Part shown: piece after piece, positions 20,911 to 30,389 of the stretch | Position numbering within the stretch: position 1 is the first letter of the stretch | Layout of the letters: each line of letters starts with the position of its first letter | Assembly: GCA_000435615.1 (NCBI GenBank) | Contig: FR881939.1 | Coordinates: forward strand, 1-30,389 | DNA from: Firmicutes bacterium CAG:238 | Lineage (GTDB): Bacteria > Bacillota > Clostridia > Peptostreptococcales > Anaerovoracaceae | DNA: 30,389 nucleotides | Reading direction: 5' to 3' | Translations under genes and position numbers: made by a program | Notes under the pieces: model-generated | Told to the model about the DNA's origin: nothing | Databases searched by the model: none | Seen by the model: only the letters and a program-made list of their open reading frames with translations

Positions 20911-22567
20911 AAAACGGCGATTGTTTGCGGTGCTGCTTGCGTTGACGCTTGCACTCGGATTGTCAGCAACAGGTTTTGCTGCGGATTTAGTCGAATTCGC
21001 ATGTGAAAATCCAAATCCGAGCAAGGTTATCAAGTCAGACTGGACAAACTTTCGGGGAAACAGCAATCACAATGCGGTAACCACTAAGCCGGTGCCTACC
21101 AAGGCTTCAGATGCGGCACTGTTTTGGGCAACCAAGTCAGGAAGCGGTTATGGCTCACAGGCCGTAGGTTCACCGATACTGGTGGATGGCTACCTTTATT
21201 ACAATCAGGGCAAAACCATCAATAAGATGGATGCCGTCAGCGGTGAAAAGGTGAAATCCGGAAAGATGGTCAACAACTCGAGCTTCAGCATCGTGCCGCC
21301 GACCTATGCGGACGGTAAGATTTTTGTAGGTCTTGCGGGCGGCATTATCCAGGCGTTTGACGCCAAGACGCTGAAGTCCCTGTGGGTCTATACCGATAAG
21401 CTCGGCGGACAGCCGAACTGCCCGATTACATACTATGACGGTTATGTATATACGGGCTTTTGGAACTCGGAAACGCGCGATGCCAATTTCGTGTGCGTCA
21501 GCGTGAAGGATGAAAATACGAAAAAAACGACGGAAGCCAAAAAAGCAAAGTGGAAATACACCTCAAAAGGTGGATTTTATTGGGCGGGTGCCTATGTATG
21601 CAAGGATTTCTTATTGGTAGGTACCGATGACGGGGATGACGCTTATACCGAGCAGACATCAAAACTTCTGTGCCTCAATCCGAAAACCGGAAAGGTTCTG
21701 AGCAAGAAAACAGGGCTTAATGCGGACATCCGCAGCAATGTTTCCTATGATAAGGCAACAAATCGCTATTATTTTACCTCAAAGGGAGGAAGCTTTTATT
21801 CTGTAAAGGTCTCCAAGAAAGGAAAAATCAGCGGACTGAAAGAATTGAAGCTCGGAGGCATGAGCACCTCCACGCCTGCAATTTACAACGGCAGAGCCTA
21901 TGTCGGTGTTTCCGGTGAGGGACAATTTGCCAAGTATAACGGACATAACATCACGGTAATCGACTTGAAAAAGTGGAAAATCGCATATCGCGCTTACACG
22001 ATGGGGTACTCGCAGACCAGCGGACTGGTATACACGGGCGCAAAAGACGGTTATACCTATGTATACTTTTTCGAGAATATGACGCCGGGCAAACTGCGTT
22101 ATATCAAGGATAAGCCGGGACTTACCGAGGTCGTTGACGGCGTGGTTGAAAACGACGGACGCAAAGACTGGCTTTGTGCTCCGGTTCTGTTCACCCCACA
22201 GGGTTCGCAGGCGCAGTACGCAATCTGCAGCCCGATTGTCGATGAATACGGAACCATCTATTTTAAAAACGACTCGGCACAGATGATGGCTCTCGGCAGC
22301 AAAATAAAGAAAATCACAGTCAGCAAGATGCCGAAAAAGACAGTCTACAAGGAAGGCCAAACCTTTAATCCGGCAGGCATGAAGGTGGAAGCGGTTCTGA
22401 CAAACGGAAAACGCATGGATGTCAGTCAGTATGTTCAATATGGGGCGGACCCTTTGACGACGGCGGACAGCGATGTGTTGATATATTATGCAAACCAGAT
22501 GTACAACGATGAAGAACAGATGGATACCATTTATACAACCGTGGACATCAAGGTAACAAAGAAATAG
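20888..22567 (+). CDS. Secreted PQQ-type beta-propeller with Ig-like tail
   Basis: This protein of 559 residues begins with a signal peptide (KKQKHFRKRR then LFAVLLALTLALGLSATGFA). The body is a PQQ/WD40-like beta-propeller: DWTNFRGNSNHNA start, SPILVDGYLYY, IIQAFDAKTLKSLWVY, LLCLNPKTGKVL and TPAIYNGRAYVGV blades. Residues about 474-559 are an Ig-like domain (TVYKEGQTFNPAGMKVEAVL). There is no evidence of bound PQQ; many such propellers are binding scaffolds. I chose ATG 20888 with AGGAGG about eight bases upstream; an upstream in-frame extension lacks a good site. It overlaps the transglutaminase-like gene by 23 bases. In this cluster it could present or bind a cobamide or a surface partner. 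Confidence 0.82.
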   Translation: MKKQKHFRKRRLFAVLLALTLALGLSATGFAADLVEFACENPNPSKVIKSDWTNFRGNSNHNAVTTKPVPTKASDAALFWATKSGSGYGSQAVGSPILVDGYLYYNQGKTINKMDAVSGEKVKSGKMVNNSSFSIVPPTYADGKIFVGLAGGIIQAFDAKTLKSLWVYTDKLGGQPNCPITYYDGYVYTGFWNSETRDANFVCVSVKDENTKKTTEAKKAKWKYTSKGGFYWAGAYVCKDFLLVGTDDGDDAYTEQTSKLLCLNPKTGKVLSKKTGLNADIRSNVSYDKATNRYYFTSKGGSFYSVKVSKKGKISGLKELKLGGMSTSTPAIYNGRAYVGVSGEGQFAKYNGHNITVIDLKKWKIAYRAYTMGYSQTSGLVYTGAKDGYTYVYFFENMTPGKLRYIKDKPGLTEVVDGVVENDGRKDWLCAPVLFTPQGSQAQYAICSPIVDEYGTIYFKNDSAQMMALGSKIKKITVSKMPKKTVYKEGQTFNPAGMKVEAVLTNGKRMDVSQYVQYGADPLTTADSDVLIYYANQMYNDEEQMDTIYTTVDIKVTKK

Positions 22568-22582
22568 ACAAGGAGGTAACGA

Positions 22583-25500
22583 ATGAAACAAACGAACAGC
22601 GATTTCAGCAAAAAACTTTTCTGCATGATGCTGTGCTTATGCATGATATTTTCGCAGATGAGTTTTGCGCTGGCGGATGTGGACGCGGGAGACGGCAGTG
22701 AGCCGGGCGAAACACCGAGTGAAGAAAATGTGCATCGCACACACTATCACTATAATGCGGAAACCGGAGAATGCGACGGTGACTGCGTCGTGGGCATCAA
22801 CCTTGCAGACTTTGCAGGAAAACCCGATGAGTTAAAAGCCAAGTTGAGCGAAAAAAATGGGGTTACGTTGGTGAACCCACGTTATTATATTGATGACTTG
22901 GAAGGTTGGAAAACTTTTGTCGAATACATAAATTTGGAAGAAAATGTGCAGAGCACTCTTTATCCAACTACACCGGGAAGCTTTAGAAATTGTACTGTAT
23001 GGCTGACAAAGGATCTCGACCTCAAAGACTGGGAAGAGCAGGTGCCTGTTGGAAGCTTGCAGCAACTTACAGTCGCAAGCGGAAAACTTCAGAATCCGAA
23101 GTTCAATGGATTTTGCGGTACATTTGACGGTAATTCCCACAGCATTACGGGAATCAATATCACGACAAGCAAGGGTAATGCAACCGGATTGTTTGCATTT
23201 TCCTATGCAGGCGAATTTAAAAATCTGACGACTGAAGGGAAAATCAGTATCAACGAAGGAACAAGTAATACAAATCCAGGTGGTATCGGCGGGATTATCG
23301 GTGCAGCAGCAAATGTAAAGTTTGCGAATCTGGTAAATAGAGTGGCAATTACATCAAAAAATACCGGGATAGGCAGTGCCGTCGGTGGAATTTGCGGAAG
23401 TTACTTTGTCACGCAGGTCACCTTTTCGCAGTGCAGGAATGAGGCTGCGCTGCAAGGCATGTCTGATGTCGGAGGCATTGTCGGATATGCAAACATGGCA
23501 GGCGCCATGGAATTTAATAGATGTGCAAATACTGGTGAATTGACAACTGATACGAACACCGCGTATGCAGCAGGCGTTCTCGGTAAATTTACTGCAAATT
23601 CAACGCGGGATCTTAAAATCAGTGGTTGTTACAATAGCGGCAAAATATCGGCCACAAAGGCGGCTGGACTTTGCGGGTATTTGACAAGTGTGAAAACATT
23701 GGATGTGAGTGCATCTTTTAGCAGCGTAAAAGATCTACAGCCTATGTATAATAGCACTGGCAGCAATAAATCAGATGCAAAAACCGTTTTATATGCAAGC
23801 AGTGAAGATAAGGTGGAAAAATACTGCACTGCAGTCACAAAGCTTGCAACACGGAAAAATGTTTGGTTAATGAACCAAGTCACGGGAGAAAATGTTTTCA
23901 TGCTTTCCGGAGAGGCTGGCAGCGAGCAAATCGAATTTGCAGATAAAAATTCGCCGATTATCTCACGAATCACATTGACAGGCTATTCTTCTTCAACACC
24001 GATTAAGATTAAGGAGATTAAGAGCAAAGAAGAAGGCAAGTCTGTTGAAATAGTGGATACAGCAGACACAAAAGAATGCTATATAGACAATACTATCACA
24101 GCCGAGATCACTCTGACGAATCCGGGAGAGGGCGGAGTTGACGCAACTATTATAAGGCACGCACAGGGTTCTGAGGCATACAATGGAAGCCGAAAGGCAT
24201 CTACGGCAGACCAAAGCTTGACTCTGACTGTTCCAGTCAGAGAAGAGAACGGCCAAAACCTTGAAGTTAAATTCGGAACGAAGGCACAAGCTGAGGCGGT
24301 AGCAAGCTACGAATGGTATGAAAAAGATAAAGAAGCTTCAGAATACAAAATCAGAAACGTGTCAGAACTGCTGGGATTTGCGGAACTTGTAAACAGTGGA
24401 AACGATTTTGCAGGTAAGACAATTCTTCTGGAAAATGATATTGACTTGAGCAAGATTTGTGGTGTGGGTATCGGAAACTGGAAACCAATAGGAACCAGCA
24501 CTAGCCCGTTCAAAGGCACTTTTGACGGACAAAAGCACAAAATAAGCAACCTGTATATTGCATCTGCAAATCCAATGGGACCTCAGGGACTTTTCCTAAG
24601 TATTGATGGCGCAGGAATAAAGAATCTGACAGTCAGCGGTTCAATCTCAAACTGCATGGGTTCTGCAGGAATTGCAGCGTCTGCGACTAGTCCCAAGATT
24701 GAAAATTGCGTGAATGAGGTTGCAATTGATGTGAAAGCCGGAAACCCACTGCCGGTAGGAGGCATTGTTGGCACGGCGAGCGGAACAGGCTATATTCGCA
24801 ACTGTGAAAACCATGGGAATTTGAGCGGTGTAATAACCGCCGGGGGTATTGTCGGCACAACAATAAATTCCACTAAGCCGACCAAGGTGAGCATCGAAAA
24901 TTGTGTAAACAGCGGTGCAATTCATGCAACCGGAGGAGCGGCAGGAGGAATCACGGCAACGTATAGCTATGATGGCAAGGAAAACGGTTTATACCTCTGC
25001 AGAAACACCGGGAATGTCACATCAGTCAGCGGAAACGCAGGTGGAATTGCCGCACAGTTTACGGGAAAAAACAGTACGCAGAGTGTGATTGAAAAATGCG
25101 AAAATACCGCGACGGTTACCGCAAAGAATTATGCGGGCGGAATTGTCGGATATGTTACAAATACGGCAAATAATGCAAAGGCATATGTAAAAAATTGTGC
25201 AAACACCAACAAGGTTTCATCTGCAAACACGGATACAGCAGGTGGCTTGATAGGAATGTTGGAGATAAAGTTCACAAATAAAAACTACAAGGGTTCGGTA
25301 AATGTAGAAAACTCTTTTAGCTATCAAGACGGACAAAAAGCTATTGGTTCAATAACAAACACAAATACGAAAGCAGGTGCTCCTACAGGTGAAATCAATT
25401 ATAAGCATCTATACTATTTAGATGAGAGCAATCCAAAGGACCTTTCGCAAGGAGACACAGAGCAGACGGCTTTATCAAGCGAAACCTTCCTCGGCTCAGG

Positions 25501-28500
25501 AATGGTTAAAAAGCTGAATGAAAACGGCAATAGCTTTTGGGGCTGGAATCCACGGAGCACCCAAAATCCAGAAGGATCTTTATACCCGGTATTTAACGGC
25601 TTTGAGAAATATCCGGTATGTGAACTAAGATTCATACCATTTACGGATGTTGATGCAGGGAAGTATGATATTGGAATCGAAGGCGGGACTTTGTCACAAG
25701 ACTCAACCGAATACTACCTTGATTTTGCGGGCCGCCTTACAGGAAAGGCATCGATCGGAAGTAAGGATTCGGAAACAGCGGCAGAGGCGCCGATTGCTGT
25801 TTTAGTCTGCAACGGCAAGGCAACGGTATATGAAAATTCAGAGGATCTTACGATTCCACTGGATATTACTGCTGACGCGCAGATTTACTACGGAAGTAAA
25901 GAAAATTATAAATCCTTTGTCTATACCGAATGGTATGACGAAACAAAAAATTTATTCATCATTGAAACTGCGGGACAGCTTCAGTCAGTTGCAAAGCTGG
26001 TAAGCAGCGGAAAGACCTTTGAGGGAAAAACCCTGAAATTAGGGAACGATATTGACCTTTCGATGGTATGCAGTGCAGAAAAAGGTAGCTGGCAGCCAAT
26101 TGGTACAACTCAAAATAAATTTGAAGGAACTTTCGACGGCAATGGCAAAACCATCAGTGGTCTGTATATTTCTAATACAGAGGACAAAGAGCCGCAGGGG
26201 CTTTTTGGCTATACATACGATGCAACCGTGAAGAACTTTACTATATCAGGCACGGTCATCAACCAAGCTGATGGAATAACCGGCGGCGTTATTGGTGTTG
26301 TCAGCGGTACGGCAGCTACTGACAACCGCGACGAGGGTAAAACCGAAATTAGTGACATTGAAGCCAATGTTACGGTAAGCGGAGCCGGAACCTACACAGG
26401 CGGAATTGTCGGGTATATAAACTCAAATCACAGTGGAAAATGGGCAGGCACGACAATTGTTGCTCGCAATCTCGACAATAAAGGAGATTGCACTTATACG
26501 GGCAGCAGTGCAAGTTCCTATGCAGGGGGCGTTGCAGGTGCCTTAGCATATGGCGATATAAGCGGTAAAGGTATCTTCGCACAATCGCGTAATAGTGGCA
26601 GCGTAACGAATACAACCGGAATCGCCGGAGGACTCATTGGAAAATGGGCAAGCCATTATATGTATAGTATGAAGACAACCGGAATCGAGGATGTCTACAA
26701 TACAGGAAATGTAACTGCAAATAAGTCCGGAGGTGTGATTGGTGAGACTACTATAGAGAATGCATCGAGCTACAAACCTTCACTGAAAAGAGCGATGAAT
26801 TATGGCTCTGTTAACGGCACAACCCAATCTTACGGTATTGCCGGAAAGCCTGCAAAAGGAAACTGCAACGCAGAGCAGGCATATTATCTTGACAATACCC
26901 TTAGCGGTACACCTTCTGAAGAAGAACTTGGAAATGCAGTTTCAGCAGAAATTCTGGCGACAGGCGAAATCTCATTCCTTCTTGACAATGGTGTAAGCAA
27001 GAACCGCAGAGGCATTTGGGGTCAGAGTATTGCAGACGGCAGACCGGAATTCTATGATTCAAACACTGCGCCGCTTGTATATAAGCTGACGATAACGATG
27101 ACTAACGGCAGCCTTACATTGGATGAAACATTGTCAAATTTAAAGATTTGGAGCAGTGCTTCTGAGGAGAATATCACAACATGCTATTTCACTGTTATGT
27201 TTGGCACAGCGCAGCCGATTATCAAATGGCAGACCGCAGGAGTGAAGGAGGACTATGTCCTGAATACATTCCATATCTATGATCAGACGCAGACAGAGCT
27301 GGCAGCAGTTATCGATGAAGAAAACAGCAGCATTACTGTTACATTACCGCTTGTTTCAAACCTTGAAGCATCCGCAGAGTTCGTAGAAGTACCGAATCTC
27401 GGTTCAACGATGAAGCTGATTCTTCGCGGAAACGGCGGAACAATCGGAAGCGAAGAACAAACTGAAATTGAAGCGACTGTCGGCAACAGATTCCAAACGA
27501 TTACACAGTTAAACACTGCAGCCGGATTCAAAAATGGCAAGTATGAATTCAAAGGCTGGTATTTAGATGAAGAATGTACGAAAGCAATTGACATGAGCAG
27601 CAGAATGGTGCCGGAGGACAAAGAACCGCTGCAGATTGATGTATATGCGGGATGGGATACCACTTCTCCGTATTATCAGGTAACTTTAAATGCAAATGGC
27701 GGAACCTTTGCAGAAGAACTCGCAGATGAACAGGGCAATCTTGTTTTGGATGTAAAAGATGGTAACTCCCTTGACCTGACTGCGTATAATGAAACCATCA
27801 TGGCACGCGAAGGCTATACTTTTGTCGGCTGGTTCTTTGATACAGAACAGCACTTGCCATACAGCGATGAAGCAGTGGGCGGTGATATTACTTTGTATGC
27901 AGGCTGGAAGGAAAAAGGCACAGTAGCAGTGCCACACAAAACGATTACCTTTGATGCAAACGGGGGATATTTCAATATAAACGGCCAGCAGGTTAAACGC
28001 TATTATGCTTATGCAGCAGCGGGAAGCGCTGTAACGCTTGAAACTCTGGCAGTACCGGAGGTTGCTAGAGATATGGCTGATGGATATGGCTATCAATTTG
28101 CAGGATGGTTTGAAACAGTATCACCACTGGCTCCTGAAAATCCATGGAGTGGATGTGAACAGGTAAATGCAGATATTACGCTTTATGCAAACTGGACGCA
28201 GAAATCTTTTGAGGATTATGTTAAAGATCAGCAGGATTCGACCTTCTTCGTTATCAAAGATGTCGAGACCTTGAAGGCATTCAGAGATTATGTAGCAAAA
28301 TGTAAAGACGAAGGAAAAAGTACAGCAAACGATCGTTTTGCATTAGGCGCAGACCTTGTACTGGAAGATGACTGGACAAGAGGCATAGACGGCTTTGAAG
28401 GTATTTTTGACGGAAACGGACATACCGTTACATACGAAGGTGCGAGTGCCCCGATTTTCGAGACCTTAAAAGGTACGGCAAAGAATATAAATATTGCAGG

Positions 28501-30389
28501 CAACGGCAGCATGAGCGGAGGAATCGCTAATATTCTGGATGGCGGAAGCATCGAGGCCTGCACAATTAAGTCAGGAACAGTATTGAACGGCGGTGACATC
28601 GTCGGTGGAATTGTAGGAACAATTCTGAATAATGGGTCTAATGGCAATAAAATTTCAGAATGCCGCATTGAGTCAGGTGTAACCATCAGTGGCGGAAGCT
28701 ATGTTGGCGGAATTGCCGGACAAGTGAGCGGCAATGGCGATACATTAACCATTGAAAATTGCAGCGTAGGAGCAGCAACAATTAAAGGCTCAGGAAGCAA
28801 ATCAGCCATGCCGGATGGCAGTGGTGATCCTAACCCTGCGAATGGAAGCGCTGTCGGCGGTCTGGGAGGCATCCTTGGATATGGAGCAGGAAGACTCAGC
28901 GACTGTATGTCAGACGCGTTAATTGAAGCAGAAGGCTCAGAAGTTTATGGTATCGGCGGAATTGTAGGCGTAAAGGGAAGCACACAGGGCAAACTTGAAG
29001 TTGAACGCTGCGGATTTACCGGGAGTATCAAGGCAGAAGGAAAGGCAGACAGCGTTGGCGGCATCTTAGGCAGCAATTCGGACGCACATTCGGACTGGGT
29101 AAATCTGAATGATGTATATGCAAATGGAACAATTGATATTGCGGAGCATGGTGATCATATTGGCGGTATCATGGGTTCTATGCCAAAGAACTACGAATCA
29201 CTGGGAACAACTACAATTAGAAATGCCTACTGGAACGGAACAATTGCGAATCCGCAGGGGAAAATGTTTGACACAATTGCAGGAAATGACGGAACCTCCG
29301 TGTCGAATGCATATTACTCAGACGAAGATGGATTTTCCAGCAGAGAGGCGGACGCAAAGGGTATGCCATCATCTGCATTCGTCAGCGGTGAAATTGCCTA
29401 TGAGTTAGACAAAAATCATAATCCACGTGGTACATGGACGCAGGGCGAAAACGGTCCGGAGTTCAATAAAGATGGAGAAGATGGCATTATCTATAAAGTT
29501 GAAGTCAAGAAAAATGACCATATGACTTGGGAGAATGAAGACGGAACAATAGACGCAGAAGCAGATATTACGACGACCGTTTCCAGTGACCTCAGCGAGA
29601 AGGCGGGTCTTACGGACTGTGACAAGGTATTTGTCAAAGGCGGTGAAAAAGTAAAAATCACTGTAGACGGAATCCCGGCGTCAAAGGTTATAAGCAATAG
29701 TGACGGCAGCACTACAACAATAAACTATGAAGTAAGAATTAAAGACACGGAAGATAATGATCTTGCATCCTGCTCCTCTGGCAATTCAAGTGCAGAGATG
29801 ACGATTGATAAAGACTTATCCGCGTCCGGAACACTCAGCAGCACTTCAACGACAACCGGCGGAAATTCAGGGACCGGCGGAGGAACCGGAGGTGGAAGCG
29901 GAAGCGGAGACCAACCGGGACAAGGTGACGGAGACGGAACCGGAGATGGCAAAGGTGATGGACAGCAAGGCGGAGACGGCACCGGCGGTCAGCAGGGTGA
30001 TGGAAACGGCCAGAGCGGAACCAAAGGGGATAACCCGAATGGTGGCAAAGGAGCCGGCACAGATGTGAAACCGGGCGTATCGACGAAACCAACTTCGGTA
30101 ACTCCGGTAAACCAGACCACACCACAGGAAATTGCAGAAGAACCAGCGTCTAAACCATCACAGGCGGCTGATGATACGCAGCATTCACAGATTGAAGAGC
30201 CGGAAAGCGGCGGCCAGAGTCAGGGCGGCGGCGAACAAGGCACAATCAAGCCTGAGAGCAAAATCTACAAACTGATTAAATCTGTAACCAATACCATTCG
30301 CGAGAATCCGGTTGCTTCAGCAGCAATTGCAATTGCGATTGTTGGAATCATCGTGTTCGGTGCATGGAACAGAAAGAGAAAAGAGGATA
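22583..30389 (+). CDS. Giant surface protein with GLUG modules and InlB repeats (partial)
   Basis: The frame is open from ATG 22583 (AAGGAGG upstream) to the right edge, about 2,602 residues. A signal peptide comes first (KKLFCMMLCLCMIFSQMSFALA). Four GLUG-type modules start with (G/I)-x-FDG-x-x-(H/K) near residues 179, 645, 1182 and 1940. Modules two and three are preceded by a conserved lead-in (LVNSG or LVSSG, then a DIDLS element); modules one and four have a looser lead-in. Each continues into GG-I-x-G repeats. Three InlB B/SLR-type repeats lie at about 1610-1690, 1698-1775 and 1787-1875 (for example FDANGGYF, FAGWF). A Gly/Asp/Gln-rich linker (about 2426-2495) leads to a C-terminal membrane segment (about 2575-2595) and a basic NRKRK tail with no LPxTG motif. 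Anchoring is probably by this helix. The stop must lie just beyond the window. The ligand is unknown; adhesion or capture is plausible. Confidence 0.85.
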   Translation, partial: MKQTNSDFSKKLFCMMLCLCMIFSQMSFALADVDAGDGSEPGETPSEENVHRTHYHYNAETGECDGDCVVGINLADFAGKPDELKAKLSEKNGVTLVNPRYYIDDLEGWKTFVEYINLEENVQSTLYPTTPGSFRNCTVWLTKDLDLKDWEEQVPVGSLQQLTVASGKLQNPKFNGFCGTFDGNSHSITGINITTSKGNATGLFAFSYAGEFKNLTTEGKISINEGTSNTNPGGIGGIIGAAANVKFANLVNRVAITSKNTGIGSAVGGICGSYFVTQVTFSQCRNEAALQGMSDVGGIVGYANMAGAMEFNRCANTGELTTDTNTAYAAGVLGKFTANSTRDLKISGCYNSGKISATKAAGLCGYLTSVKTLDVSASFSSVKDLQPMYNSTGSNKSDAKTVLYASSEDKVEKYCTAVTKLATRKNVWLMNQVTGENVFMLSGEAGSEQIEFADKNSPIISRITLTGYSSSTPIKIKEIKSKEEGKSVEIVDTADTKECYIDNTITAEITLTNPGEGGVDATIIRHAQGSEAYNGSRKASTADQSLTLTVPVREENGQNLEVKFGTKAQAEAVASYEWYEKDKEASEYKIRNVSELLGFAELVNSGNDFAGKTILLENDIDLSKICGVGIGNWKPIGTSTSPFKGTFDGQKHKISNLYIASANPMGPQGLFLSIDGAGIKNLTVSGSISNCMGSAGIAASATSPKIENCVNEVAIDVKAGNPLPVGGIVGTASGTGYIRNCENHGNLSGVITAGGIVGTTINSTKPTKVSIENCVNSGAIHATGGAAGGITATYSYDGKENGLYLCRNTGNVTSVSGNAGGIAAQFTGKNSTQSVIEKCENTATVTAKNYAGGIVGYVTNTANNAKAYVKNCANTNKVSSANTDTAGGLIGMLEIKFTNKNYKGSVNVENSFSYQDGQKAIGSITNTNTKAGAPTGEINYKHLYYLDESNPKDLSQGDTEQTALSSETFLGSGMVKKLNENGNSFWGWNPRSTQNPEGSLYPVFNGFEKYPVCELRFIPFTDVDAGKYDIGIEGGTLSQDSTEYYLDFAGRLTGKASIGSKDSETAAEAPIAVLVCNGKATVYENSEDLTIPLDITADAQIYYGSKENYKSFVYTEWYDETKNLFIIETAGQLQSVAKLVSSGKTFEGKTLKLGNDIDLSMVCSAEKGSWQPIGTTQNKFEGTFDGNGKTISGLYISNTEDKEPQGLFGYTYDATVKNFTISGTVINQADGITGGVIGVVSGTAATDNRDEGKTEISDIEANVTVSGAGTYTGGIVGYINSNHSGKWAGTTIVARNLDNKGDCTYTGSSASSYAGGVAGALAYGDISGKGIFAQSRNSGSVTNTTGIAGGLIGKWASHYMYSMKTTGIEDVYNTGNVTANKSGGVIGETTIENASSYKPSLKRAMNYGSVNGTTQSYGIAGKPAKGNCNAEQAYYLDNTLSGTPSEEELGNAVSAEILATGEISFLLDNGVSKNRRGIWGQSIADGRPEFYDSNTAPLVYKLTITMTNGSLTLDETLSNLKIWSSASEENITTCYFTVMFGTAQPIIKWQTAGVKEDYVLNTFHIYDQTQTELAAVIDEENSSITVTLPLVSNLEASAEFVEVPNLGSTMKLILRGNGGTIGSEEQTEIEATVGNRFQTITQLNTAAGFKNGKYEFKGWYLDEECTKAIDMSSRMVPEDKEPLQIDVYAGWDTTSPYYQVTLNANGGTFAEELADEQGNLVLDVKDGNSLDLTAYNETIMAREGYTFVGWFFDTEQHLPYSDEAVGGDITLYAGWKEKGTVAVPHKTITFDANGGYFNINGQQVKRYYAYAAAGSAVTLETLAVPEVARDMADGYGYQFAGWFETVSPLAPENPWSGCEQVNADITLYANWTQKSFEDYVKDQQDSTFFVIKDVETLKAFRDYVAKCKDEGKSTANDRFALGADLVLEDDWTRGIDGFEGIFDGNGHTVTYEGASAPIFETLKGTAKNINIAGNGSMSGGIANILDGGSIEACTIKSGTVLNGGDIVGGIVGTILNNGSNGNKISECRIESGVTISGGSYVGGIAGQVSGNGDTLTIENCSVGAATIKGSGSKSAMPDGSGDPNPANGSAVGGLGGILGYGAGRLSDCMSDALIEAEGSEVYGIGGIVGVKGSTQGKLEVERCGFTGSIKAEGKADSVGGILGSNSDAHSDWVNLNDVYANGTIDIAEHGDHIGGIMGSMPKNYESLGTTTIRNAYWNGTIANPQGKMFDTIAGNDGTSVSNAYYSDEDGFSSREADAKGMPSSAFVSGEIAYELDKNHNPRGTWTQGENGPEFNKDGEDGIIYKVEVKKNDHMTWENEDGTIDAEADITTTVSSDLSEKAGLTDCDKVFVKGGEKVKITVDGIPASKVISNSDGSTTTINYEVRIKDTEDNDLASCSSGNSSAEMTIDKDLSASGTLSSTSTTTGGNSGTGGGTGGGSGSGDQPGQGDGDGTGDGKGDGQQGGDGTGGQQGDGNGQSGTKGDNPNGGKGAGTDVKPGVSTKPTSVTPVNQTTPQEIAEEPASKPSQAADDTQHSQIEEPESGGQSQGGGEQGTIKPESKIYKLIKSVTNTIRENPVASAAIAIAIVGIIVFGAWNRKRKED

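Noticed and set aside
23117..29100. Repetitive sequence as a CRISPR or satellite array
   Set aside because: The repeats are degenerate at the DNA level, lie in one continuous reading frame, and match GLUG-type protein modules.

Overview
The window looks like chromosomal DNA from an anaerobic, amino-acid-fermenting Gram-positive bacterium of the class Clostridia. An Anaerovoracaceae-like lineage is my guess, not something shown. The reasons are purine-rich Shine-Dalgarno sites, intrinsic terminators with T tracts, exported proteins with Gram-positive style signal peptides or membrane anchors, and a complete B12-dependent lysine fermentation core. I see no rRNA, tRNA, CRISPR array or insertion sequence.

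Region 1 (about 75-12,430) is a lysine-to-butyrate fermentation locus. kal (minus strand) is divergent from a sigma-54 activator gene, which is followed by a long plus-strand operon: kdd, kamA, kamB, kamC, kamD, kamE and two CoA-transferase subunits, closed by a strong terminator. Good -24/-12 (sigma-54) promoters lie in front of kal and in front of kdd. CGAACC half-sites sit beside both and may be activator sites. The activator's N-terminal half is a paralogue of the enzyme Kdd, so it probably senses a pathway intermediate. kce, the remaining pathway-specific gene, is not in the window.

Region 2 (about 12,260-13,330) is a 740-base stretch without a recognised gene, then a short leader region. 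It holds a REP-like imperfect palindrome, the operon terminator, a cobalamin riboswitch with a downstream terminator, a 52-codon YezD/DUF2292-like gene, and a second terminator-like hairpin that contains a 32-codon leader ORF coupled to the next gene.

Region 3 (13,331 to the right edge) is a tightly packed plus-strand cluster of membrane and surface genes: a secreted FN3-like protein, an ExbB/MotA-type channel subunit, a DUF2149 protein with an ExbD-like membrane segment, an anchored DUF4430 (transcobalamin-like) protein, a MoxR AAA+ ATPase, a DUF58 protein, a transglutaminase-like membrane protein whose usual catalytic Cys is Asp, a secreted PQQ-type propeller with an Ig-like tail, and a surface protein of about 2,600 residues with GLUG modules and InlB-type repeats that runs off the right edge.

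My reading is that regions 1 and 3 are linked by B12. KamDE needs adenosylcobalamin, and the riboswitch-led surface cluster may be a proton-driven cobamide capture machine for a Gram-positive cell. The gene families and RNA elements are seen in the sequence; the transport role is inference.
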